Source: Streptomyces smaragdinus
GTDB lineage: Bacteria > Actinomycetota > Actinomycetes > Streptomycetales > Streptomycetaceae
Reading direction: 5' to 3'
Assembly: GCF_009604385.1 (NCBI RefSeq)
Contig: NZ_WEGJ01000053.1
Span: forward strand, 1-34,027
Length of the DNA stretch: 34,027 bases
Shown: positions 1-11,355 of the stretch, piece by piece
How positions within the stretch are numbered: position 1 is the stretch's first letter
How the letters are laid out: the number at the start of each line of letters is the position of its first letter
Translations under genes and position numbers: made by a program
Notes under the pieces: generated by a model
Databases searched by the model: none
What the model saw: only the letters and a program-made list of their open reading frames with translations
What the model was told of the DNA's origin: nothing

Positions 1-510
1 CCGGAGGGGCTGGGCGGGGGCGGGGGTGAGGATGGTGCGGACGCCGTGTCGTTTCGCGGCTCGGGCGGCGGCCGTGACGCCGGTGAGGGGGATCTCGAGC
101 TGGAGGAGCAGGGCACGGGCGGCCGCGATACGGGACTCGTCGCCGGGGGCCAGGGCGGTCAGGGTGGCGTTGGCGCCGGGGATCACGATGATCGCGTTGC
201 CGCCCTCGTCGTCGACCGTGATGTGGGCGGTGCCGGTGGGGCCGTCGGTGGTGCGCAGGCCCGTGGTGTCGACGCCTGACGCAGTCAGGGTGCGGCGGAG
301 GTCCTTGCCGAACGTGTCGTCTCCCACCGCGCCGATCATGGTGACCCGGGCGCCGGCGCGGGCCGCGGCGATCGCCTGGTTGGCGCCCTTGCCGCCGGGG
401 ATCGTGCGGAATTCGCGGCCCGTTACGGTCTCGCCCCGCGCGGGGGCCTTCGCGGTGAAGGCGACGAGGTCCATGTTCGCCGAGCCGAGTACGGCGATGG
501 GGGTGTTCAC
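1..510 (-). CDS. rbsK: Ribokinase, PfkB family (partial, C-terminus beyond left edge)
   Basis: Phosphorylates D-ribose to ribose 5-phosphate in the cytoplasm. About 170 N-terminal residues are visible; the gene continues past base 1, so the C-terminal ATP-binding and catalytic Asp region is not seen. Sequence shows the sugar-kinase N-terminus GSANMDL, the GGKGANQ substrate loop (PfkB signature 1), and the IGAVGDD and TGTAHITVDDEGGNAIIV segments typical of ribokinases. The GTG start at 510 overlaps the upstream stop (TGA 507-509) by 4 bp and has GGGAGG about 10 nt upstream. It is the last visible gene of an operon with four ADP-ribosylglycohydrolase homologues, which suggests it consumes ribose released by them. 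Another PfkB sugar kinase specificity is possible, but the motifs favour ribose. Confidence 0.88.
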   Translation of the reverse strand, partial: MNTPIAVLGSANMDLVAFTAKAPARGETVTGREFRTIPGGKGANQAIAAARAGARVTMIGAVGDDTFGKDLRRTLTASGVDTTGLRTTDGPTGTAHITVDDEGGNAIIVIPGANATLTALAPGDESRIAAARALLLQLEIPLTGVTAAARAAKRHGVRTILTPAPAQPLR

Positions 511-2144
511 CTGGTGCGTACCTCCCGGGTTCTGCGGGCCAGTTCGTCGAAGCCGATGCCGTCGAGGCCGGCGATCGATGTCGCCAGTCGATTCTTCAGG
601 GGTTTCGTCCAGTGGGGTGGGAGCGCCTCGGGTGAACCTGCGAGGAGGGCGGTGACCGAGCCTGCGGTGGCGCCGTTGGAGTCGGTGTCCCAGCCGCCGC
701 TGACGGTTTTTGTGATGGAGTCCGCGAAGTCGCCGTCGGCGTGGGTGAGGGCGGCTGTGGTCAGGGCCGTGTTGGGGATGACGTGGACCCAGTGGTGGGC
801 GTTGTATCTGGCGTGGAGTTTGTCCACCGCGTCGTCCCAGTCCGGGGTGGTGCGGGCTGTTTCGCGGGCCGCCTGGATCGCCTGGGCCAGGCGGGAGTTC
901 GGGGGGATGGTGGCCAGGCCGGCTTCAATTGCCTGGTGGATGGTCGGGTGTTCTGCTGCCGCGGCGATTATTGCCGCGGTGAACATTGCGCCGTAGACGC
1001 CGTTGGCCGTGTGGGTGAGGGTTGCGTCCCTGTGGGCTTGGGCGGCTGCCTCCTTGGGGTTGCCCGGGTTGGTCCAGCCGTGGATGTCGGCTCGGATCGT
1101 GGCGCCGATCCATTCGCGGAAGGGGTTGTGGTGGGTGGCTGTGTGCGGGGGTTCCAGGCCTTTGAGGAGGTTTCGGTAGGCGATTCTTTCCGCGGTGAAG
1201 GTTCGGCCTGCGGGGAGTTCGTCCAGCCAGAGTTTTGCTACGTCTGTCGTGGTGAAGGATTTTCCTCTTCGTTCCAGGAGGAGGAGGTTGAGCAGGGGGT
1301 AGTTCAGGTCGTCGTCCTCCGGCATGCCGTTGATGTTTTCGGCCAGGGAGGTTGTGCGGCTGCGGCGGTTCCAGGGGTGGGCCGCCTTGATTTCCTGGGG
1401 GAGGCCTTTTGCGGTGAACCAGGTTTTCAGGGGCCAGTTGTCGGTTGCTTTTCCGATGGCTCGGATGCCCTCGAGGGGGAGTTTCTCCACCGGTTTGCCG
1501 AGGAGGCAGCCTGCGGCTCGGCCGAGCCAGGCGGCGTGGAGTTGTTTTTCTTCTTCCCCCACCCCGCCCCTACCCGAATCTTCGGGGGATGCCCCGAGCC
1601 CCCTTCTCGCTGGGTGCGTTGCGCTGCCGGGGGCTTCGCCCCCGGACCCCGGATCGGCGCTTCGCGCCTCTGGCCTCAAACGCCGGCCGGGCTTTGTCGG
1701 CGCTTCGCGCCTCGGCCTCAAACGCCGGCCGGGCTGGAATGGGGCTGGGTTCGGCTGTGCGGTGCGGTCGGAAGCGTGGTCGGAGCCGCGGCCGGGCTGG
1801 AATTGGGGCGTTTCCGGATCCGGGCTGCCGGACTTCTCGTCCTCCGGCTTCTGCGTCAGGCCCTGTCCTGAGGTCAGGATCTCGATGGCACCGAGTTCCG
1901 TCGGCTCCGCGTCCGCCAGCGGGGAACGTACCGATGCCAATTCCGTCAGGAGTTCCTGAGCCAGAGCCCGCAGATGCGGGGGTGCCGGGGTGGGTGATGC
2001 GCCGGCTCGGGTGGGGGGTGGGTGGCCGCCTGATGTCAGCCAGCGGTGTGCCAGGGCTGTGGGGGTGCGGCCGTCCTCCTGGGCCTGGCGGAGTTCGTGG
2101 CCCAGGAGGTCCTCCGGCTGGGTCCAGGTGAGGCGGAGGGTCAT
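507..2144 (-). CDS. ADP-ribosylglycohydrolase family protein with repeat-derived linker
   Basis: Predicted Mg-dependent hydrolase of ADP-ribosyl or ribosyl N-glycosidic bonds (DraG/ARH fold), 545 aa, larger than the roughly 300-400 aa of typical members. Residues 1-90 form an N-terminal region (MTLRLTW start). The catalytic domain begins near residue 202 (HAAWLGRAAGCLLG), with the acidic metal motif E276-D277-D278-D279 and the second motif D486-T487-D488-S489. Residues about 91-200 are a low-complexity Pro/Gly/Arg/Ser linker encoded by copies of a dispersed GC-rich repeat (1654-1735) and a hairpin (1627-1645), including the peptide PGRRLRP twice. The reading frame is kept through the insertion. 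The ATG at 2144 overlaps the upstream stop by 4 bp. The substrate is unknown. Because both metal motifs remain, activity is plausible. Confidence 0.85.
   Translation of the reverse strand: MTLRLTWTQPEDLLGHELRQAQEDGRTPTALAHRWLTSGGHPPPTRAGASPTPAPPHLRALAQELLTELASVRSPLADAEPTELGAIEILTSGQGLTQKPEDEKSGSPDPETPQFQPGRGSDHASDRTAQPNPAPFQPGRRLRPRREAPTKPGRRLRPEARSADPGSGGEAPGSATHPARRGLGASPEDSGRGGVGEEEKQLHAAWLGRAAGCLLGKPVEKLPLEGIRAIGKATDNWPLKTWFTAKGLPQEIKAAHPWNRRSRTTSLAENINGMPEDDDLNYPLLNLLLLERRGKSFTTTDVAKLWLDELPAGRTFTAERIAYRNLLKGLEPPHTATHHNPFREWIGATIRADIHGWTNPGNPKEAAAQAHRDATLTHTANGVYGAMFTAAIIAAAAEHPTIHQAIEAGLATIPPNSRLAQAIQAARETARTTPDWDDAVDKLHARYNAHHWVHVIPNTALTTAALTHADGDFADSITKTVSGGWDTDSNGATAGSVTALLAGSPEALPPHWTKPLKNRLATSIAGLDGIGFDELARRTREVRTR
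1654..1693 (+). repeat. Dispersed GC-rich repeat, copy A (inside a coding region)
   Basis: A 40-bp unit running from TCGGCGCTTCGCGCCTC to CGCCGGCCGGGCT. The same unit recurs at 1697-1735 and, outside genes, at 20373-20412, 20452-20490 and inverted at 20630-20669. Here it is read in frame on the minus strand as part of the linker of a glycohydrolase homologue. Its left half is itself a small hairpin (GGCGC TTC GCGCC). Confidence 0.85.
1697..1735 (+). repeat. Dispersed GC-rich repeat, copy B (inside a coding region)
   Basis: A 39-bp near-identical tandem copy of the unit at 1654-1693, lacking one CT dinucleotide step. The right ends of the two copies are 42 bp apart, so both are translated in the same frame and give the repeated peptide PGRRLRP. 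A further partial right end (GCCGGGCTGGAAT) lies at 1790-1803. Confidence 0.82.
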
Positions 2145-3283
2145 GTCGCCGCCAGGGTGGCGAAGGCCGATTCGTGGGTGCGGCGGCGGTCGACGTCCTT
2201 CGCGTGGATCTCGCGCGTGATCGCCGCCAGCGAGGCCGCCGGGGCGTGGAGGTCCAGGCGGGAGGCCCGGGAGACCTCCGTGGACCAGGGCTCCGGGATG
2301 CCCCCGGACAGGGCTCCCGCCAGCGCGCCGCCCATCGTCGCGGTCGAGTCGCAGTCCCGGCCGTAGTTGACCGCCCCGAGGACCGTGTCCCGGTAGTCGC
2401 CGTCCGCGATCAGCAGCATCCCCAGCGCGATCGGCAGCTCCTCGATCGCGTGCAGCCGCGACGGGCGGCGGGCGCCCAGCGACGGGGCGCGGTAGTCCGG
2501 GCCCACCGTGTCGTACGGGGTGACCGCCTCCCGCAGCGGGGTCAGCGCCTCTTCCCAGGACCCGAAGCGCGAAGCCGTCTCGCACACCGCCGCGATCGCC
2601 GAGCGCGTGCCGTCCTTCGCCAGGGCCAGCGCCGTCGAGATCACCGACGACGGAGTCGCCCCTGGGACGAACGCCGCCGCCACACACGCCGCGAACACCC
2701 CCGCCGCCTCCCTGCCGTACGACGACTGGTGCGCGCCCGCCACATCCAGCGCCTCCGCGTACGCCCCCGCCGGATTGCCCGCGTTGACCACGCCGACCGG
2801 CGCCATGTACATCGCCGCGCCGCAGTTGACGATGTTGCCCGCGCCCGCCTCGCGCGGGTCGACGTGGCCGTAGTGGAGGCGGGCCGCCAGCCACTTCTCG
2901 GCCAGGAACACCCGCTGCAGGGGGAGGGCTACGGCCTCCAGCTCGGGGATCCAGCGCGGGGTGCCGATCAGGTCCGGGACGAGGTGGTCGGCGATCGCGT
3001 ACGCGTCGAGGTGGTCCCGTACCCGCTCGTAGACCCGGATCAGCGCGTGCGTCATCAGGGTGTCGTCGGTGACGTGCCCGTCGCCCTTGTGGTACGGGGC
3101 GATCGGCCGCGCCGTACGCCATTCGGCGCCGTGGAACGGGCCGACGATGCCCGAGACCCGTCCCCCGTACCGCTGTTCGATCGCCTCGGGTGTCCAGCCC
3201 TCGACGGGGCCGCCGAGCGCGTCGCCGACGGCCGCGCCGACCAGGGCGCCGGTGACGCGGTCCTCCAGGGTGTGCACGGTCAT
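2141..3283 (-). CDS. ADP-ribosylglycohydrolase family protein
   Basis: 380-aa member of the DraG/ARH family, predicted to cleave an ADP-ribosyl or ribosyl N-glycosidic bond using two metal ions. The N-terminus has the family start VTGALVGAAVGDALGGPVE. The first metal motif is T72-D73-D74-T75. The second is D310-C311-D312-S313 followed by TATMGGALAGAL, with Ser where many members have Thr. A conserved NCGAAMYMAPVG segment precedes it, matching the helical core of the family. The ATG at 3283 overlaps the upstream stop (TGA 3280-3282) by 4 bp, and its own stop overlaps the next start by 4 bp, so translation is probably coupled. Cytoplasmic; no signal peptide. Substrate not deducible. Confidence 0.88.
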   Translation of the reverse strand: MTVHTLEDRVTGALVGAAVGDALGGPVEGWTPEAIEQRYGGRVSGIVGPFHGAEWRTARPIAPYHKGDGHVTDDTLMTHALIRVYERVRDHLDAYAIADHLVPDLIGTPRWIPELEAVALPLQRVFLAEKWLAARLHYGHVDPREAGAGNIVNCGAAMYMAPVGVVNAGNPAGAYAEALDVAGAHQSSYGREAAGVFAACVAAAFVPGATPSSVISTALALAKDGTRSAIAAVCETASRFGSWEEALTPLREAVTPYDTVGPDYRAPSLGARRPSRLHAIEELPIALGMLLIADGDYRDTVLGAVNYGRDCDSTATMGGALAGALSGGIPEPWSTEVSRASRLDLHAPAASLAAITREIHAKDVDRRRTHESAFATLAAT

Positions 3284-4455
3284 ACGGGGACTCCTTCGGG
3301 ATCGGTGAGCGGATGCAGGGCGAGCTCCTCCGCCAGCGTGACGAGGTCCGTACCGGCGAGCCAGGGCAGCGCGCACCCGGCGAGCAGCCGGCAGGCGTCG
3401 TGCCACGTCGTGGGGAGGGCGGCGGCGCCGCCGAGCGCGCCGGTCAGGGCGCCGGCCAGGGCGGGGGCGGAGTCGGCGACGCGGGACAGGCACGCGGCGG
3501 CGGGGACGGCCTGGGTGACGGCGCCGCCGGCCGCGGCGGCCAGGGCCAGGGCGACGGGGACGGTCTCGGCGGCGGCGATGCCGTAGCTGTAGACGTGGTC
3601 GACGATCTCGTGCTCCAGCAGCGGTACGAGCGCGAACGCGCCGCCCGCCCGCCCCGTCCGCGCGAGGTCCAGCGCCCGTACGGCGTTACGGCGGATCTCC
3701 GTGCCCTCCGGCAGCTGGGCGAGGGCCGCCGCCGTACAGTCCTCGACCGGCCCGCCGCCCAGCGCCGCCGCGACGGCCGCCGCCATGGCGCGTGCCCCGT
3801 GCACGCCGTCGCCGTCCTGGGTGTAGCGGGCGTCGAACTCGGCGAGGTCCGCGGCGGCGGCCGGGTCGCCGGGGTGGACGACGGCGAGCACGGCGGCCCG
3901 GACGCACGCGGCGTCGTCGAAGTAGTGCGGGTTGTCGTGGCCGGTGGCCGGCGGATGCAACCCGGCGGCGAGGTTGCCCAGGCCCGCCCGTACGGAGATC
4001 CGCGCGCGCAGCGGCATGGCCGCCGACTCGATCTCCTCCGCGCGGGCCGCCGCCGCGGCGACCTCGTCGGCGAGGGCGTTCCACGACAGGGCGAGCGCGG
4101 CGCGCACCCGGCGGTGCGGGGGCACGTCGCTGTGCCGGGCGGAGGCGGCCGAGAGCACCGACAGCGCGGTGAACGCGGCCCATTCGGCGTCGTCGGACGG
4201 ACCCAGGCGCAGCGGCTCGGGCGGCTGGTTCAGGGCGACCGGTACGGGCAGCGTGGTCGTCCCGCTGATCTCGGCGAAGGTGTCCAGCTCCCGGGTGAGG
4301 CGCCGCGTCCACCCCGGCAGCCGCGCGGCCCGGTGCCGTCCGGCGGGCCAGCCGGCGGCGTCCCCCGCCGCGATCCCCAGCAGCATCCCCTCGATCCGCC
4401 GCGGGTCCTCCGGCGAGGACGCGGGCCCGCCGAGCGCGGCGGCGACGACGGTCAC
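3280..4455 (-). CDS. Degenerate ADP-ribosylglycohydrolase homologue
   Basis: 391-aa protein with the family N-terminus (RRIEGMLLGIAAGDAAGWPAG) and a helical Ala-rich body, but altered metal sites. The first motif reads S87-D88-D89-A90 instead of T-D-D-T. At the second, where its operon partner has D-A-D-T before AVAGALAGAL, this protein has V326-A327-D328-S329 before PALAGALTGAL, so the first metal-binding Asp is replaced by Val. It may be a pseudoenzyme, a regulatory or partner subunit, or an enzyme with changed chemistry. The GTG start at 4455 is chosen because it overlaps the upstream stop (TGA 4452-4454) in a GTGA junction, as elsewhere in this operon. A later start near the MLLG segment is possible. 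Confidence 0.75.
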   Translation of the reverse strand: MTVVAAALGGPASSPEDPRRIEGMLLGIAAGDAAGWPAGRHRAARLPGWTRRLTRELDTFAEISGTTTLPVPVALNQPPEPLRLGPSDDAEWAAFTALSVLSAASARHSDVPPHRRVRAALALSWNALADEVAAAAARAEEIESAAMPLRARISVRAGLGNLAAGLHPPATGHDNPHYFDDAACVRAAVLAVVHPGDPAAAADLAEFDARYTQDGDGVHGARAMAAAVAAALGGGPVEDCTAAALAQLPEGTEIRRNAVRALDLARTGRAGGAFALVPLLEHEIVDHVYSYGIAAAETVPVALALAAAAGGAVTQAVPAAACLSRVADSAPALAGALTGALGGAAALPTTWHDACRLLAGCALPWLAGTDLVTLAEELALHPLTDPEGVPV

Positions 4456-5501
4456 GGTGCCGTCCGCCGTCCGCCCGCGACCGCCCGTGTGCCCGCGCCC
4501 GGCGGCTCCCCGGCGACCAGCAGATCCGCGACCTGGACGACGTGCCGCCCCGCCATCGACGGCAGACACGACCCCCGTACGGGCCCGATGGCCCGCGCCC
4601 ACGCCTCGGGGATGCCCTCCACCCCGCGTAACGCCCCCGCGAGCGCGCCGGCCACGGCCGCCGTCGTATCGGCGTCGCGCCCCATGTTCACCGCCGTCAG
4701 CACCGCCGGCGCGAACTCGCCGCGCGCCGCGGTGAACGCCCCGAACGCCAGCCCCACCGCCTCCGGCGCCAGGTCCGTCCACGGGTAGCCGCCGATCACC
4801 ACCGTGTGCCGGATCGCCCGCTCCACGGCCAGGGGCGGGCCGGCGGCACGGCGGGCGGCGGACACCGCGCGGTGCAGGGAGCGCGCCGTCCAGCAGTCGT
4901 CGGGGATCACCGACAGCGCGGCCTGCACGACGGCGTCCGGCCCCTCCGCCGCCATCGCCGCGGCCACCCCGGCGGCGACGGCCTGCCCGCCGTACAGCCC
5001 CTCGCCGTCGTGGCTGACGGTGCCGTCCACGGCCACCAGGCGGGCGGCCTGGGCGGGGCGGCCTGCCGCGTACACGCCGAAGGGGGCGGCGCGCATCGCG
5101 AGGCCGTCGCTCCACGCGTGGCGGTGCTGGGCGGTGGTGGGGGCGGCGAGGCCGCGGCGGAGGTTCTCCAGCGTGCCGCGTTCGCTGAAGCCGGCGCCGT
5201 GGAAGGGGCCCTCGTCGCGGTCGGCGATCCACTGGTGCCACGCCGCCTCGACGTGCTCGACGGTGAGGCCGGAGCCGTGTTCGGCGAGGAGCAGTCCGGA
5301 GAAGACGGCGTACTCCGTGTCGTCCGTCCCGGCCGGCTCGCTCGCCACGAACCCCTCGATGCGGCCCCACCGCTCCCGGATCTGCGACGGTTTCAGATTC
5401 TCCGCGGGCGCCCCGAGGGCGTCTCCCACGGCGAGGCCGAGCAGCGCGCCGCGGGCCCGGGAGCGGGCGTCCGGCGGGGCGGGGGAGGGGCTGTCGGTCA
5501 T
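4452..5501 (-). CDS. ADP-ribosylglycohydrolase family protein, first gene of operon
   Basis: 349-aa DraG/ARH-type hydrolase with complete motifs: N-terminal RGALLGLAVGDALGAPAE, first metal site T59-D60-D61-T62, and second site D276-A277-D278-T279 followed by TAAVAGALAGAL. A conserved WSDGLAMRAAPFG segment lies between them. The ATG at 5501 is chosen because GAGGG lies about 10 nt upstream and a promoter-like region lies just beyond. An upstream in-frame ATG at 5588 would cross that promoter region. Four downstream genes follow with 4-bp overlaps, so this is the head of a five-gene transcript ending with ribokinase. Predicted role: release of ribose or ADP-ribose from an unknown conjugate. Confidence 0.88.
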   Translation of the reverse strand: MTDSPSPAPPDARSRARGALLGLAVGDALGAPAENLKPSQIRERWGRIEGFVASEPAGTDDTEYAVFSGLLLAEHGSGLTVEHVEAAWHQWIADRDEGPFHGAGFSERGTLENLRRGLAAPTTAQHRHAWSDGLAMRAAPFGVYAAGRPAQAARLVAVDGTVSHDGEGLYGGQAVAAGVAAAMAAEGPDAVVQAALSVIPDDCWTARSLHRAVSAARRAAGPPLAVERAIRHTVVIGGYPWTDLAPEAVGLAFGAFTAARGEFAPAVLTAVNMGRDADTTAAVAGALAGALRGVEGIPEAWARAIGPVRGSCLPSMAGRHVVQVADLLVAGEPPGAGTRAVAGGRRTAP

Positions 5502-5520
5502 CGTACGATCGCCCTCGATT

Positions 5521-5561
5521 CCGTACCTGGAGTGACGTATCGGGTCAATACTGTGGTACGG
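5521..5561 (-). promoter_or_regulatory. Promoter of glycohydrolase operon bracketed by an inverted repeat
   Basis: Perfect 7-bp arms CCGTACC (5521-5527) and GGTACGG (5555-5561) are separated by 27 bp. On the minus strand a -35-like TTGACC lies inside the spacer. A -10-like TACGGA follows 17 nt later and overlaps the distal arm. The start codon at 5501 is close behind. This looks like an operator bracketing the promoter; the regulator is not encoded in the window. Confidence 0.45.
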
Positions 5562-5660
5562 ATGTCTGGTTTCGTCGCTATACAGCATGTTTTCGTACGC
5601 GTCGCCCGGCCGGGTCGGTCCGTGTCATCCCGCCGGCCCGGTAAGTTCGGCCTGCCTTGC

Positions 5661-5690
5661 TTGTAGATCGTTGAAATTCGCGCGTACCTT
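5661..5690 (+). promoter_or_regulatory. Possible promoter for the VIT-family gene
   Basis: TTGTAG (5661-5666), 18-nt spacer, TACCTT (5685-5690), about 30 nt before the ATG at 5720. It matches the loose sigma-70-like pattern of streptomycete housekeeping promoters; weak evidence by itself. Confidence 0.35.
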
Positions 5691-5719
5691 CGGGTCGAGC
5701 CGCGACCACGAGGAGCCAG

Positions 5720-6436
5720 ATGTCCACCGCCCAGGACCGAGCGGAATCGCACGGTCACACTCACCGCGACGTCAACGGCGGCTGGCTGCGGCCCGCCGTG
5801 TTCGGCGCCATGGACGGTCTGGTGTCCAACCTCGCCCTGATCACCGGTGTGGCCGGCGGCTCCGTGTCGTCGCAGACGATCGTGCTGACGGGCCTCGCGG
5901 GACTGGCCGCCGGCGCCTTCTCCATGGCGGCCGGCGAGTACACGTCCGTCGCCTCCCAGCGGGAACTCGTCCTGGCCGAGCTGGACATCGAGCGGCTGGA
6001 GCTCAAGCGCAACCCGAAGGAGGAGCTGAAGGAGCTGGTCGACCTCTACATCGCCCGCGGCGTCGATCCCGGGCTCGCCGCCGAGGTCGCCGAGCAGCTC
6101 ATGCGCGATCCGGAGCAGGCCCTCGAGATACACGCCCGCGAGGAGCTCGGCGTCGACCCGTCGGACCTCCCGTCGCCCACCGTGGCCGCCTGGTCCTCGT
6201 TCGGATCCTTCGCCGTCGGCGCCATCCTGCCGGTGCTCCCTTACCTCCTCGGCGCTCACTCCCTGTGGCCGGCGGTGATCGTCGCGCTCGTCGGACTCTT
6301 CGCCTGCGGGGCCGTCGTGTCCAAGATCACTTCGCGCAGCTGGTGGTTCGGCGGCGTACGCCAGCTGCTGCTCGGCGGCGCGGCGGCGGCGGTCACCTTC
6401 GGCCTCGGCTCGCTCTTCGGCGCGGCGGTGGGGTGA
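5720..6436 (+). CDS. VIT1/CCC1-family iron/manganese transporter
   Basis: 238-aa integral membrane protein related to plant VIT1 and yeast CCC1, which move Fe2+ or Mn2+ out of the cytoplasm. The first membrane segment carries the family signature WLRPAVFGAMDGLVSNLALI, followed by a second segment (VLTGLAGLAAGAFSMAAGEY) and a cytoplasmic, charged middle (about residues 75-150: RELVLAELDIERLELK and the EELKELVDLY region), which in this family forms the metal-binding helical domain. Three hydrophobic segments close the protein. The ATG at 5720 has AGGAG at 5711-5715. It is divergent from the glycohydrolase operon and 350 bp upstream of gltB. The His-rich start (SHGHTHRD) may bind metal, but that is inference. 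Confidence 0.88.
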   Translation: MSTAQDRAESHGHTHRDVNGGWLRPAVFGAMDGLVSNLALITGVAGGSVSSQTIVLTGLAGLAAGAFSMAAGEYTSVASQRELVLAELDIERLELKRNPKEELKELVDLYIARGVDPGLAAEVAEQLMRDPEQALEIHAREELGVDPSDLPSPTVAAWSSFGSFAVGAILPVLPYLLGAHSLWPAVIVALVGLFACGAVVSKITSRSWWFGGVRQLLLGGAAAAVTFGLGSLFGAAVG

Positions 6437-6786
6437 CGTCCCGGGTGATGTACGTCACCCGTCGGCGACGCTCCGTGACAAAGATCTCCGCGCGGCCCCT
6501 TGCGCGGGACCCTTCTCCGGGGCGTTACTGGGTTACCGGTTTCAGGGATGTTTCGCTGGGGCATGTGTCGGAAGCGCCTCGGGCAATGTCGCCCTCGCTG
6601 TGCGCTGTGCGAACGGCACCAGACCCCAGCTCCTCCCATCCCCTCCGATGTCCGCATCCTGGACTCAAGATTCCGTTTTTCGGGATACCGGCCATCATGT
6701 AACCTGCACAAAATTTCTGAGACTCCGCAGAGGGCCAACGTCGTCCCTCGGCACGCACCAATGCCACGACGACGACGGGAGAGCCG
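6437..6786 (+). promoter_or_regulatory. 350-bp leader and promoter region of gltBD
   Basis: No convincing gene. It starts with a 7-bp stem inverted repeat (6442-6461). Further on are tandem GTTAC motifs near 6525-6540 (GTTACTGGGTTACCGGTTTC). An imperfect dyad ATTCCG-TTTTT-CGGGAT sits near 6670-6686, and an AT-richer stretch lies around 6697-6720 with a possible -10. A regulator cannot be assigned. Confidence 0.4.
6442..6461. terminator. Hairpin just after the VIT-family gene
   Basis: CGGGTGA and TCACCCG arms (7 bp) around a 6-nt loop, starting 5 nt after the stop codon at 6436. No T-run follows, as is usual in Streptomyces. It could be a terminator or an operator. Confidence 0.4.

Positions 6787-11347
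<4,561 letters not shown>

Positions 11348-11355
<8 letters not shown>

Noticed and set aside
2145..3122. Upstream extension of the 507-2144 frame
   Set aside because: It runs antiparallel in a different frame through the real gene at 2141-3283 and lacks homology; the overlap start at 2144 fits the operon.
6525..6545. GlnR box before gltB
   Set aside because: GTTAC/GTTTC motifs are present, but half-site spacing (8 and 7 bp) does not match the roughly 11-bp step of the known box.
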